The notes under the pieces were generated by a model. That model was given only the letters and a program-made list of their open reading frames with translations, searched no databases and was not told where the DNA came from. A program made the position numbers and the translations under genes. DNA of 13,595 nt from JAFKKF01 sp035651055 (GTDB taxonomy: Bacteria > Pseudomonadota > Alphaproteobacteria > Rhizobiales > Kaistiaceae). Below, in pieces: positions 1 to 7,281 of this stretch. The first letter of the stretch is position 1, and every line of letters begins with the position of its first letter. The DNA lies in the NCBI GenBank assembly GCA_035651055.1, contig DASRGK010000086.1:1-13595 (forward strand). Direction: 5' to 3'.

Positions 1-216
1 GGTGGTGAGGAAGTCGAGGCCGAAGGTCTGCAACGCGGGAAGCGCGCCGATGACCAGGGCGACAATGACACCCCCGAGCAGGAGCAGGACGGCCAGCGCC
101 GCCCCGTAGGTCGCGCCGCGGAAGATCGAATCGCCGAGCGCGAAGCGCCGGAGCGCCCCGGCCCGGCCGGCATCCATCGCCCTCACGCTGGTGCTCTGCA
201 ACGCCGCCTCGGTCAT
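1..216 (-). CDS. pstC: Phosphate ABC transporter permease PstC, N-terminal part (cut by window edge)
   Basis: PstC is one of the two inner-membrane permease subunits of the high-affinity PstSCAB phosphate importer. Only the first 72 codons are present; the gene continues past base 1. The translation begins MTEAALQSTS, has an amphipathic stretch (RRFALGDSIFRGATYGAA), then a first membrane helix at about residues 36-58 (rich in L, V, A and G), followed by ALPALQTFGLDFLTT. This fits the N-terminus of PstC, where the FxFL segment begins the first periplasmic loop. The ATG at 216-214 is preceded by GGAG (224-227) with a 7-base spacer. The gene follows pstS on the same strand after 121 bases, which supports PstC over other permeases. 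The identification leans on this context because most of the protein is missing. Confidence 0.85.
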   Translation of the reverse strand, partial: MTEAALQSTSVRAMDAGRAGALRRFALGDSIFRGATYGAALAVLLLLGGVIVALVIGALPALQTFGLDFLTT

Positions 217-285
217 GCCGACTCTCCGGGCGATTTCTAGACTAAGCCGGGCAAATGGAAAGGCCGCGGCGGGACGGAAGGAACC

Positions 286-328
286 GGTGCTGCGCCGCCC
301 GGCATCGCGGAATGGGCGGCGCAGCGCG
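286..328 (-). other. Stem-loop between pstS and pstC
   Basis: Bases 289-300 (GCTGCGCCGCCC) and 314-325 (GGGCGGCGCAGC) form a perfect 12-bp GC-rich inverted repeat with a 13-base loop. A G-U and a G-C pair can extend it at the base. No run of T follows on the minus strand, so it does not look like a complete intrinsic terminator. It sits in the pstS-pstC gap, 13 bases after the pstS stop. A structure there could protect the 3' end of pstS mRNA or cut readthrough, giving more binding protein than membrane subunits. That role is inferred; the hairpin itself is plain in the sequence. Confidence 0.6.
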
Positions 329-337
329 ATTCGCGGC

Positions 338-1381
338 TCAGGTACCCGGAGCCAGCGTCTTGCCGTCCGGGCCGACGACCTCGGAAGCCCAGAGCGCCTG
401 GATGTCCTTGACGACGGGGTCGGGCATCGGGATGTAGGCGAGCTGGCTCGCCATATCGTCGCCTTCCGCGTAGGCCCAGTTGAAGAACTTGAGCGCCTCG
501 GCGGTCGCGGCCGGGTCGGCCGGCTTCTTGTAGACGAGGATGAAGGTTGCGGCGGTCATCGGCCACACGTCCGGGCCGGCCTGGTTGGCGAGGATCACGC
601 CGTAGCCGGGCGTGCCCTTCCAGTTGGCGTTGACGGCGGCCGCGGCGAAGGCGGCGGAGGTCGGCTCGACCCGCTTGCCGTCCTTGTTGATCATGTCGAC
701 GTACGTCATGTTGTTCTGCTTGGCGTAGGCGTACTCGACGTAGCCGATCGAGTTCTTCGACTGCTGGACGTTGGCCGCCACGCCTTCGTTGCCCTTGGCG
801 CCGACGCCGACCGGCCATTCGACCGCGGAAGCGGCACCGACGGCGGCCTTCCAGTCGGGCGAGACGTCCGACAGGTAGTAGGTGAAGTTGAACGAAGTGC
901 CCGACCCGTCGGAACGGTGGACGACGGCGATCGCCGAGGCGGGCAGTTTCGCATCCGGGTTCAGCTTCTTGATCGCCGGGTCGTCCCAGGACGTGATCTT
1001 GCCCTGGAAGATGTCGGCCAGCGTCTTGCCGTCGAGGACGAGGTCGCCCGGCTTGACGCCGTCGATGTTAACGACCGGGACGATGCCGCCCATGACGGTC
1101 GGGAACTGGATGAGGCCGAACTTGTCGAGCTCTTCGGCCTTCAGCGGCGCGTCGGTCGCGCCGAAGGTGACGGTCTTGGCTTCAATCTGCTTGATGCCGC
1201 CGCCGGAACCGATCGACTGGTAGTTGAGGCCGACGCCGGTCTTGGCCTTATAGGCATCGGCCCACTTGGCGTAGATCGGGTAGGGGAAGGTCGCGCCGGC
1301 GCCGGAGATATCGGCAGCAAGCGCGCCTGTGGAAAGCGCGGCAGCGAAGCCGGCCGCAAGAGCGAAGTGGAGAGGTTTCAA
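338..1381 (-). CDS. pstS: Periplasmic phosphate-binding protein PstS
   Basis: PstS captures inorganic phosphate in the periplasm and delivers it to PstCAB. The 347-residue product has a signal peptide (KPLHFALAAGFAAALSTGALA, cleavage near residue 22 or 23). Mature-protein motifs of the family follow: GAGATFPYP (27-35), YQSIGSGGG (54-62), FGATDAPL (73-80) and HRSDGSGTSF (155-164), which hold the main-chain and Ser/Asp/Arg contacts to phosphate. The family's usual length is about 340. The start codon appears to be TTG (1381-1379): no ATG or GTG lies in frame just upstream, the signal peptide begins there, and AGGGAG lies about 8 bases upstream. A three-repeat Pho box lies 89 bases upstream, so the gene should be induced by PhoB under phosphate limitation. 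phoR is upstream and pstC downstream on the same strand. Confidence 0.96.
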   Translation of the reverse strand: MKPLHFALAAGFAAALSTGALAADISGAGATFPYPIYAKWADAYKAKTGVGLNYQSIGSGGGIKQIEAKTVTFGATDAPLKAEELDKFGLIQFPTVMGGIVPVVNIDGVKPGDLVLDGKTLADIFQGKITSWDDPAIKKLNPDAKLPASAIAVVHRSDGSGTSFNFTYYLSDVSPDWKAAVGAASAVEWPVGVGAKGNEGVAANVQQSKNSIGYVEYAYAKQNNMTYVDMINKDGKRVEPTSAAFAAAAVNANWKGTPGYGVILANQAGPDVWPMTAATFILVYKKPADPAATAEALKFFNWAYAEGDDMASQLAYIPMPDPVVKDIQALWASEVVGPDGKTLAPGT

Positions 1382-1469
1382 CGGATGTCTCCCTGAAAGT
1401 GCAGCGGTTCATCGGGCGCGCTTGCGCCCGTCGTGCGAGCGGAAACTAGGGACGGCGCTTGATGTTCCT

Positions 1470-1498
1470 ATGACAGCCAGGCGACAGTTTTACGACAG
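1470..1498 (-). promoter_or_regulatory. Pho box (three PhoB half-sites) in front of pstS
   Basis: Read on the minus strand, three heptamers CTGTCGT (1498-1492), CTGTCGC (1487-1481) and CTGTCAT (1476-1470) are spaced exactly 11 bases apart. This matches the CTGTCAY-N4 direct-repeat layout of PhoB binding sites, which takes one PhoB monomer per repeat. The spacer after the first repeat is AAAA, the AT-rich kind typical of Pho boxes. The site lies between the phoR stop (1515) and pstS (start 1381), so it should drive pstS-pstC and beyond. No clear -35 box is needed at PhoB-activated promoters, and the -10 could not be fixed with confidence. Confidence 0.85.
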
Positions 1499-1514
1499 GC
1501 TATCTCGTTGTTTC

Positions 1515-2828
1515 TCAACGATATTCCGAAACCTCGGCGGACCTCGGCGCAGTCAGTCCCTGTGGAAAGATGACGGAGAAGTTAGCGCCCTCCCCGGGTT
1601 TGCTTTCGATGAGGAGGCGGGCCTGGTGGCGGTTGAGCGTGTGCTTGGCGATGGCCAGGCCGAGCCCGGTTCCGCGGTGCTGGCGGCTGCTGTCCGCCTC
1701 GACGCGGTAGAATCGCTCGGTCAGTCGCGGAATGTGATCCTGCGCGATGCCGGGGCCGAAATCGCGGACGCTGACCGTGGCGCCGGCATCCTCCCGCTGC
1801 GGGCTGACGGTGACGATCACGCGCTTGCCCGAGCGCCCGTATTTGCAGGCATTCTCGATCAGGTTCTCGAAGACCTGGATGAGATCGTCGCGGTCACCGG
1901 TGACCACGACCGGCGTTTCCGGGATGTCGGCTTCGAGGGTCACGTCCATTTCGCGCGCCAGCGGTTCGAGCGCGTCGATGAGGTGCCGCACTATGGCGCC
2001 GAGGTCGGCCTCGGCGGACGGGCGCACATGCGCCTTCATCTCGATGCGGCTCAGCGACAGGAGGTCGTCGACCAGGCGGCTCATCCGCGTCGCCTGTTCA
2101 TGCATGATCTTGAGGAAGCGGGCCCGCGCCGCAGGATCGTCGCGCGCCGGGCCGAGCAGCGTCTCGATGAAGCCGGCGAGCGAGGCGAGCGGCGTGCGCA
2201 GCTCGTGGCTGGCATTGGCGACGAAATCGACGCGGATCTTCTCGACCCGCCGCCGCTCGGTCAGATCCTCGATGATGAGGATGATGAGATCATCGCTGAC
2301 GCGGGTTCCGCGGATCGGCGAGAACCACGCCGCGAACCAGCGCTCGGTCGGCACCCGCTCGCTGAACTCGACCCGTTCGGCGGGGCCGCCCTTGGCGACG
2401 CGGTCGAAGGCGGCGACGAGATCGGGCGCCCGCAGCCGGAAGGTCAGCGGATCGCCCTGGCGGACCGGAAAGGCGGCGAGCGCCTGGGCATTGGCGTAGC
2501 GGACGATGCCGCGCCGGTCGAGAATGAAGACCGGGTCGGGAAGGGCCTCGGCAAATCGCCCGACGGCCGGGTCGGCCGGCGCGATCAGCGGACCATCGGC
2601 AACAGTGAGCGGCTCGGCGGCCATTCGCCGCGGCAGCAGCGCGGCGGCGGCGATCGCGGCAAAAGCGGCGAGCGCGGCGAGCGGCGGGACGCCGGCGGCG
2701 GCATAGAGGGCAATCGCCACGACCGCCGCCGCCAGAATCGGCCAGCGCGCCTCGTTCAGGCGGCGGCCGAGGATTTCCGTTGTCGCGGCGGGCTTCCGGG
2801 GGCTGCTCTCGGCCTTGATCGCGGCCAT
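1515..2828 (-). CDS. phoR: Phosphate-regulon sensor histidine kinase PhoR
   Basis: PhoR is the inner-membrane sensor kinase that phosphorylates PhoB when the Pst system signals phosphate limitation. The 437-residue protein has two hydrophobic helices at about 30-46 and 48-66 with almost no periplasmic loop, as is usual for PhoR. A PAS-type domain spans about 90-190. The HisKA box is FVANASHELRTPLAS (202-216) with H208 as the phospho-acceptor. The ATPase domain shows the N box ENLIENACKYG (321-331), the G1 box DFGPGI (356-361) and the G2 box GTGLGLAIAK (386-395). The ATG has GGAG five bases upstream. The next gene downstream is pstS, and phoR diverges from ppk2. PhoB is not in the window; in related genomes it usually lies at the far end of the pst cluster. 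The catalytic motifs are all intact. Confidence 0.95.
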   Translation of the reverse strand: MAAIKAESSPRKPAATTEILGRRLNEARWPILAAAVVAIALYAAAGVPPLAALAAFAAIAAAALLPRRMAAEPLTVADGPLIAPADPAVGRFAEALPDPVFILDRRGIVRYANAQALAAFPVRQGDPLTFRLRAPDLVAAFDRVAKGGPAERVEFSERVPTERWFAAWFSPIRGTRVSDDLIILIIEDLTERRRVEKIRVDFVANASHELRTPLASLAGFIETLLGPARDDPAARARFLKIMHEQATRMSRLVDDLLSLSRIEMKAHVRPSAEADLGAIVRHLIDALEPLAREMDVTLEADIPETPVVVTGDRDDLIQVFENLIENACKYGRSGKRVIVTVSPQREDAGATVSVRDFGPGIAQDHIPRLTERFYRVEADSSRQHRGTGLGLAIAKHTLNRHQARLLIESKPGEGANFSVIFPQGLTAPRSAEVSEYR

Positions 2829-2907
2829 CCGTTCTCCGTTCCGTCAGCCTCGCCCGCGGCCATCGATCTGTCCGAATCGCCGGCAGTGTAACCGTGCGAT
2901 ATGACGG

Positions 2908-2937
2908 GATATAAGCTCTGACGGTTGCTCGCGCCAA
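2908..2937 (-). promoter_or_regulatory. Possible phoR promoter
   Basis: On the minus strand TTGGCG (2937-2932) and TATATC (2913-2908) are separated by 18 bases and could serve as -35 and -10 boxes, about 75 bases upstream of the phoR start. The match to a housekeeping sigma site is moderate. The 146-base gap between phoR and ppk2 is locally AT-richer here (GATATGACGGGATATAAG on the plus strand). The plus-strand TATAAG (2910-2915) might serve ppk2, but it has no good -35. No Pho box with 11-base periodicity is visible in this gap. Confidence 0.35.
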
Positions 2938-2974
2938 ATCGGTCGCAGGGACGCGCGTTTCGGGAGTTGCCGGC

Positions 2975-3913
2975 ATGGCCAAGGGCCGCAAGCACAAGAA
3001 GGCGAAGCCGGACAGGAAGAAGGGCGCGGAAGACCTGCCGGCTTCGATCGCGCCGAGCGTCGACGCGCCGCCGATCCGCACCCGCAACGGCCGTTTCGAT
3101 CTGGATGACCCCGAATTGCCGGAATGGGTGGAGGAGCGCGCCTTCCGTTCGGGCGGCTATCCCTACGACGACCACATGGACGAGGACGCCTACGAGCGCC
3201 AGCTGAAACAGCTGCAGATCGAGCTGGTCAAGCTGCAGCGCCATGTCCTCGACCGGAGGAAGAAGGTCGTTCTGGTCTTCGAGGGACGCGATGCGGCCGG
3301 CAAAGGCGGCGCGATCTTCGTCTTCACCAACTACCTCAATCCGCGCGCCGCGCATGCCGTGGCTCTGCCGAAGCCGACCGAGGCCGAGGCCGGGCAGTGG
3401 TACTTCCAGCGCTATGTCGCGCGGCTTCCCACGGCCGGCGAAATCATCCTCTTCGACCGCTCCTGGTACAACCGCGCCGGGGTCGAGGCGGTGATGGGAT
3501 TCTGCACCAGGGACGAACGCGACACGTTCTTGCAGGCCGCGCCGCAGTTCGAGAAAATGCTGGTCGACCAGGACGTCGTGCTGTTCAAGTTCTGGCTGGA
3601 AATCGGCCGCGAGATGCAGCTCAAACGGTTCCACGAACGCCGGCACAATCCTTTGAAGATCTGGAAGCTCTCGCCGATCGACTATGCGGCCCTGGGCAAG
3701 TGGGACGATTATACCAAGGCCCGCGACAAGATGCTCGCCGCCACCGACACCGCGCAGGCGCCGTGGTCGATCGCGCTCGCCAACGACAAGCGACGGGCGC
3801 GGCTGGCGATCATCCGGCATGTCCTCTCCGCGTTCGACTATCCGGGCAAGGACAAGGCGGCGGTGGGAGCTCCCGATCCGCGCATTTTCGGTACGCGCGA
3901 GCTGATCGGCTGA
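2975..3913 (+). CDS. ppk2: Polyphosphate kinase 2 (class I PPK2)
   Basis: PPK2 enzymes transfer phosphate between polyphosphate and nucleotides, and class I members mainly run NDP + polyP to NTP. The 312-residue protein is a single PPK2 domain, which makes it class I or a close relative rather than the two-domain class II. The Walker A loop is FEGRDAAGKGGAI (102-114), and Walker B with its catalytic Asp/Arg is ILFDRSWYNRAGVE (158-171). The lid region follows: KRFHERRHNPLKIWKLS (217-233), then KWDDYTKARDKML. The first 17 residues are strongly basic (nine Lys/Arg), an extension outside the kinase fold. The ATG is preceded by GGGAG (2962-2966) with an 8-base spacer. The gene diverges from phoR, placing polyphosphate use beside phosphate sensing, and is followed after 37 bases by an unknown membrane-protein gene. 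Donor nucleotide preference cannot be told from the sequence. Confidence 0.94.
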   Translation: MAKGRKHKKAKPDRKKGAEDLPASIAPSVDAPPIRTRNGRFDLDDPELPEWVEERAFRSGGYPYDDHMDEDAYERQLKQLQIELVKLQRHVLDRRKKVVLVFEGRDAAGKGGAIFVFTNYLNPRAAHAVALPKPTEAEAGQWYFQRYVARLPTAGEIILFDRSWYNRAGVEAVMGFCTRDERDTFLQAAPQFEKMLVDQDVVLFKFWLEIGREMQLKRFHERRHNPLKIWKLSPIDYAALGKWDDYTKARDKMLAATDTAQAPWSIALANDKRRARLAIIRHVLSAFDYPGKDKAAVGAPDPRIFGTRELIG

Positions 3914-3950
3914 TGCGCGGTTCGAGCCACGGCTGCGGGCAGCCTCCGCG

Positions 3951-5372
3951 ATGAGCGATCTCTACTCCGTTCTGCGTCAGTCGATCCTCGACCGGAACCT
4001 CCGCTCGATTTCGGCGCGCCGGGAAATCTACGCGCAGGCGCGGACGGCGGTCATCCGCCAGCTCTGGACCTACGATCCGCCGCTCAGCGAAAGCGATATC
4101 CAGTCGCGCATCGACGATTTCGACGCGGCGGTCGCCGATATCGAGCGGGACATCGAGCGCTCGTTCGCGGAAACGCGGCCGGCGCCGCGCGGACGGAGCG
4201 GGAAGCCGCGTCCCCCGGCCGGCAGCCGTTCCTCGGTGTACGAAGGCTACGACGAGGCCTCCGACTACGCATCCTCGATCCCCGCGCGACCGCCGGCACG
4301 GGGGAGCGAGCGGGACCGCGACGGCAACCGCGGCCGGCGGGAACCGCCGCCGGCTGCGCCGGATATCGATGAGGCTTCGCTCGAGGAGATCGAGGCGGCG
4401 CTGTCGGCGCGGAGCAGCGCGATCGAGCGCTCGATGCGCCAGGTCGCCGACGACCCCGAATACGATGCCGACGACGATCGCCGCGGCGGCGAGGCGAGCG
4501 CGGAAACCTATTCCGGCTACGAGGAGGACCTGCCGCCTTACGAGGCGGACGGCCCGGCCGGCGAGGAAGAGCCCTACCCCTTCCATGACCGGGACGATAG
4601 TGCCGGCGGCAATGCCGGCGAGGACGAGGATGTCGAGCCCGGCGCCGGGCCGGTGCGGCGCGGATTTGCATCGGCGGCACATTCGGCCCGCAGCTTCCGG
4701 CCGCCGAAGTGGAGCGAGATGTCCGAATCGGCAAGGATCAAGCTCCTCCTCGGCGCGATCGGCGTCCTCCTCCTTCTTCTCGTCGGGCTCGCGGCGATCC
4801 TGTTGACGCGGGGTTCGGTTCCCCGCCAAACCGTCGCCGATCCGGCGCCGTCGGCGCGCAGTCCGGTGGCAATCGCCGCCAATCCGGGGGCCAACCTGCC
4901 CCCTCCGCCGGCCCCGGCGCCCTCCGATGCGCTCGAGACCTTCGTGATTTTCGACGGCCGCGATCCCACGGTTTTCCAGGCCGCGTCGGGCAATCCGGTC
5001 CGTTTCGAAGGCGATACGACCGGCGGATTTGCTCGGGTTTCATCCTCCGCCGCCGATGCCGGCGTCCGGGTTCTCATCGGACCGGGACTCGCCGGGCGGC
5101 TCGCCGGCCGCAATGTCCGCCTCACCATCACCGCCCGTTCGGCCAGTGAAAACGGCGCCCTCGGCATGCGCTTCGCCTACCAGAGCGGTGTGGCGCTAAG
5201 TCCTTGGCAAAGCTCGAATTTGTCACCGGATTTTGCGGCGATAAACCTGACCTGGCGCGTGCCGACGCAGCGCACCGACCCGAACGGCGACTACATCCTG
5301 ATCGAGCCGGGCATCCCCGGTGACGGCACCGGCGTCGACGTCAAGAGCATCCGCATTGACGTCCTCAGCTGA
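3951..5372 (+). CDS. Single-pass membrane protein of unknown function
   Basis: I do not recognise a named family. The 473-residue product has a well-ordered, probably helical N-terminus (about 1-75, beginning MSDLYSVLRQSILDRNLRSI and containing RREIYAQARTAVIRQLW). A low-complexity region runs from about 76 to 250, first Arg/Pro/Ser-rich and then very acidic (about 138-233). One membrane helix lies at 264-286, then a Pro/Ala linker (about 296-326). The C-terminal domain (about 328-473) is rich in alternating beta-type segments and resembles a jelly-roll or carbohydrate-binding fold. With no signal peptide, the N-terminus should be cytoplasmic and the C-terminal domain periplasmic. The ATG has only a weak purine stretch upstream. 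The gene lies 37 bases after ppk2 on the same strand, so co-transcription is likely. Its 3' end is 7 bases from that of convergent cysNC. Coding is supported by a long open frame and a coherent domain layout. Confidence 0.85.
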   Translation: MSDLYSVLRQSILDRNLRSISARREIYAQARTAVIRQLWTYDPPLSESDIQSRIDDFDAAVADIERDIERSFAETRPAPRGRSGKPRPPAGSRSSVYEGYDEASDYASSIPARPPARGSERDRDGNRGRREPPPAAPDIDEASLEEIEAALSARSSAIERSMRQVADDPEYDADDDRRGGEASAETYSGYEEDLPPYEADGPAGEEEPYPFHDRDDSAGGNAGEDEDVEPGAGPVRRGFASAAHSARSFRPPKWSEMSESARIKLLLGAIGVLLLLLVGLAAILLTRGSVPRQTVADPAPSARSPVAIAANPGANLPPPPAPAPSDALETFVIFDGRDPTVFQAASGNPVRFEGDTTGGFARVSSSAADAGVRVLIGPGLAGRLAGRNVRLTITARSASENGALGMRFAYQSGVALSPWQSSNLSPDFAAINLTWRVPTQRTDPNGDYILIEPGIPGDGTGVDVKSIRIDVLS

Positions 5373-5379
5373 CCACAGC

Positions 5380-7281
5380 CTAGCGCGGAATTTTGCCTGC
5401 CCGGACAAGATGCTCGATCACCCGCTCGGCGAGGATTTCGGCCGAGGCGGAGGTCGTGTCGAGCCTCACATCGGGATTCAAGGGCTCCTCGTAAGGCGAT
5501 GAAATCCCGGTGAAATTCTTGATCTCGCCGGCACGCGCCTTCTTGTAGAGGCCCTTCGGATCGCGTTCCTCGGCGACCGCCAGCGGCGCCTCGACGAAAA
5601 CCTCGAAGAACTCGCCTTCCCTGACGATCCCGCGGGCCATTTCGCGCTCGGAACGAAACGGCGAAATGAAAGAGACGAGCACGATCAGTCCGGCGTCGAC
5701 GAACAGCTTCGCCGTCTCCGCCACGCGGCGGATGTTCTCGACGCGGTCGGCGTCCGTGAAGCCGAGGTCGCGGTTGAGGCCGTGGCGGACGTTGTCGCCG
5801 TCGAGCAGGTAGGTGTGCCGACCCATCAGGTGGAGCTTCTTTTCGACCAGATTGGCGATGGTCGACTTTCCCGCCCCGGAGAGGCCGGTGAACCAGAGTA
5901 TCGCCGGGCGCTGGCCGAGCGAGGCGGCACGCGCCTCCTTGTTCACGTCGAGCGCCTGCCAGTGAATGTTGGAGGCCCGGCGCAGTCCGAAGCGGATCAT
6001 TCCGGCGGCGACCGTGGCGTTGGTGAAACGGTCGATCAGGATGAAAGAACCGGTGGCGCGGTTCTCATCGTAGGGATCAAAGGCGATCGGTTCCGACAGC
6101 GACAGATTGCAGAAACCGATGTCGTTGAGGGCGAGCGTCTTGGCCGCAAGCGTCGCGAAGGTCTCGATCTCGATGCGGTGCTTCAGTTCGGTCACTGCAG
6201 CGCCGACGGTCCGCGACCCGGCCTTGAGCAGGTACGAGCGGCCCGGCAGCAACTCCTCCTGTCCCATCCAGATGAGGTGCGCCGCGACCTGGTCGGAGAC
6301 CTCGGGGCGCCGCGCCGGAAGCGCCAGGACATCGCCCCGGCTGGCGTCGATCTCGCGGTCGAGGGTGAGCGTCACCGATTGTCCGGTCTCGGCCGCAGGC
6401 AGATCGCCGTCCATGGTGACGATCCTGGCGATGCGGGCGGTTTCGCCCGTCCGCGCGACCACGACCTCGTCGCCCGCCTTCACCGAACCGCCGGCGACCG
6501 TCCCCGCATAGCCGCGAAAGGTGAGATCCGGACGGTTGACCCACTGCACCGGAAACCGGAAGGCAGCGCCCTCGCCATTGCCGTCGATGGCGATCTCCTC
6601 GAGGTGGTCGAGGAGCGCCGGCCCCGCGTACCAGGGCATCCGCGGGCTCCGCGCAATCACGTTGTCGCCGTCGCGGGCCGACATCGGAATGGCGGTCACG
6701 CTCTCGAACCGGAATGCAGCGGCAAACTCGTTGAAGTCGCGAACGATCGACTGGAACCGGTCCTGATCGAAGCCGACGAGGTCGATCTTGTTGACGGCAA
6801 GGACAACATGCCGGATGCCGAGAAGCGAGACGATGTAGGCGTGACGACGCGTCTGCCGGAGGATGCCGTGCCTGGCATCGACAAGCAGTACGGCGAGGTC
6901 CGCCGTGGAGGCGCCGGTCGCCATGTTGCGCGTGTACTGCTCGTGGCCGGGCGTATCGGCGACGATGAAACGGCGGCGGTCGGTGGCGAAATAGCGGTAG
7001 GCGACGTCGATCGTGATGCCCTGTTCGCGTTCGGCCTGGAGGCCATCGACCAGAAGCGCGAAATCAATCCCGCTGCCATTGGTGCCGTACTTTGCCGAGT
7101 CGGACTTCAGGCGGACGAGCTGGTCTTCGAACAGCCGCTTGGTGTCGTAGAGCAGCCGCCCGATCAGCGTCGACTTGCCGTCGTCGACGCTGCCGCAGGT
7201 GAGGAAACGAAGCAGGCTCTTGCCTTCGTGCGCGGCGACGAAAGCGCTCAGTCCGGCAATCCCCTCCAGGCGATGGGCCAT
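5380..7281 (-). CDS. cysNC: Bifunctional sulfate adenylyltransferase subunit 1 / APS kinase (CysNC, NodQ-like)
   Basis: The N-terminal half is the GTPase subunit of ATP sulfurylase, which with CysD makes APS from sulfate and ATP. The C-terminal half is APS kinase, which turns APS into PAPS. The 633-residue protein shows the GTPase motifs GSVDDGKS (30-37), the switch region EREQGITID (84-92), DTPGH (109-113) and NKID (164-167), followed by EF-Tu-like beta-barrel domains to about 440. The APS kinase P-loop GLSGAGKS is at 466-473, with LLDGDNVRHGLNRDLGF (492-508), SFISPFRSER (537-546) and DPKGLYKKARAGEIKNFTG (574-592). The ATG at 7281-7279 was chosen because it shares one base with the cysD stop (TGATG) and matches the usual CysN N-terminus. 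The frame is open further upstream but only across cysD. The fused form is common in rhizobia, including NodQ. Confidence 0.96.
   Translation of the reverse strand: MAHRLEGIAGLSAFVAAHEGKSLLRFLTCGSVDDGKSTLIGRLLYDTKRLFEDQLVRLKSDSAKYGTNGSGIDFALLVDGLQAEREQGITIDVAYRYFATDRRRFIVADTPGHEQYTRNMATGASTADLAVLLVDARHGILRQTRRHAYIVSLLGIRHVVLAVNKIDLVGFDQDRFQSIVRDFNEFAAAFRFESVTAIPMSARDGDNVIARSPRMPWYAGPALLDHLEEIAIDGNGEGAAFRFPVQWVNRPDLTFRGYAGTVAGGSVKAGDEVVVARTGETARIARIVTMDGDLPAAETGQSVTLTLDREIDASRGDVLALPARRPEVSDQVAAHLIWMGQEELLPGRSYLLKAGSRTVGAAVTELKHRIEIETFATLAAKTLALNDIGFCNLSLSEPIAFDPYDENRATGSFILIDRFTNATVAAGMIRFGLRRASNIHWQALDVNKEARAASLGQRPAILWFTGLSGAGKSTIANLVEKKLHLMGRHTYLLDGDNVRHGLNRDLGFTDADRVENIRRVAETAKLFVDAGLIVLVSFISPFRSEREMARGIVREGEFFEVFVEAPLAVAEERDPKGLYKKARAGEIKNFTGISSPYEEPLNPDVRLDTTSASAEILAERVIEHLVRAGKIPR

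Noticed and set aside
191..1396. Long plus-strand open frame (401 codons) opposite pstS
   Set aside because: It is antisense to a clear pstS and its translation is Arg/Gly/Asp-rich with no domain, the usual mirror of a high-GC gene.
2861..2925. Pho box in the phoR-ppk2 gap
   Set aside because: CTGTC/CCGTCA-like pieces occur, but not at 11-base spacing, so they do not fit PhoB half-sites.
2756..3820. Minus-strand open frame of 354 codons opposite ppk2
   Set aside because: It overlaps ppk2 and the start of phoR and has the composition of an antisense shadow.
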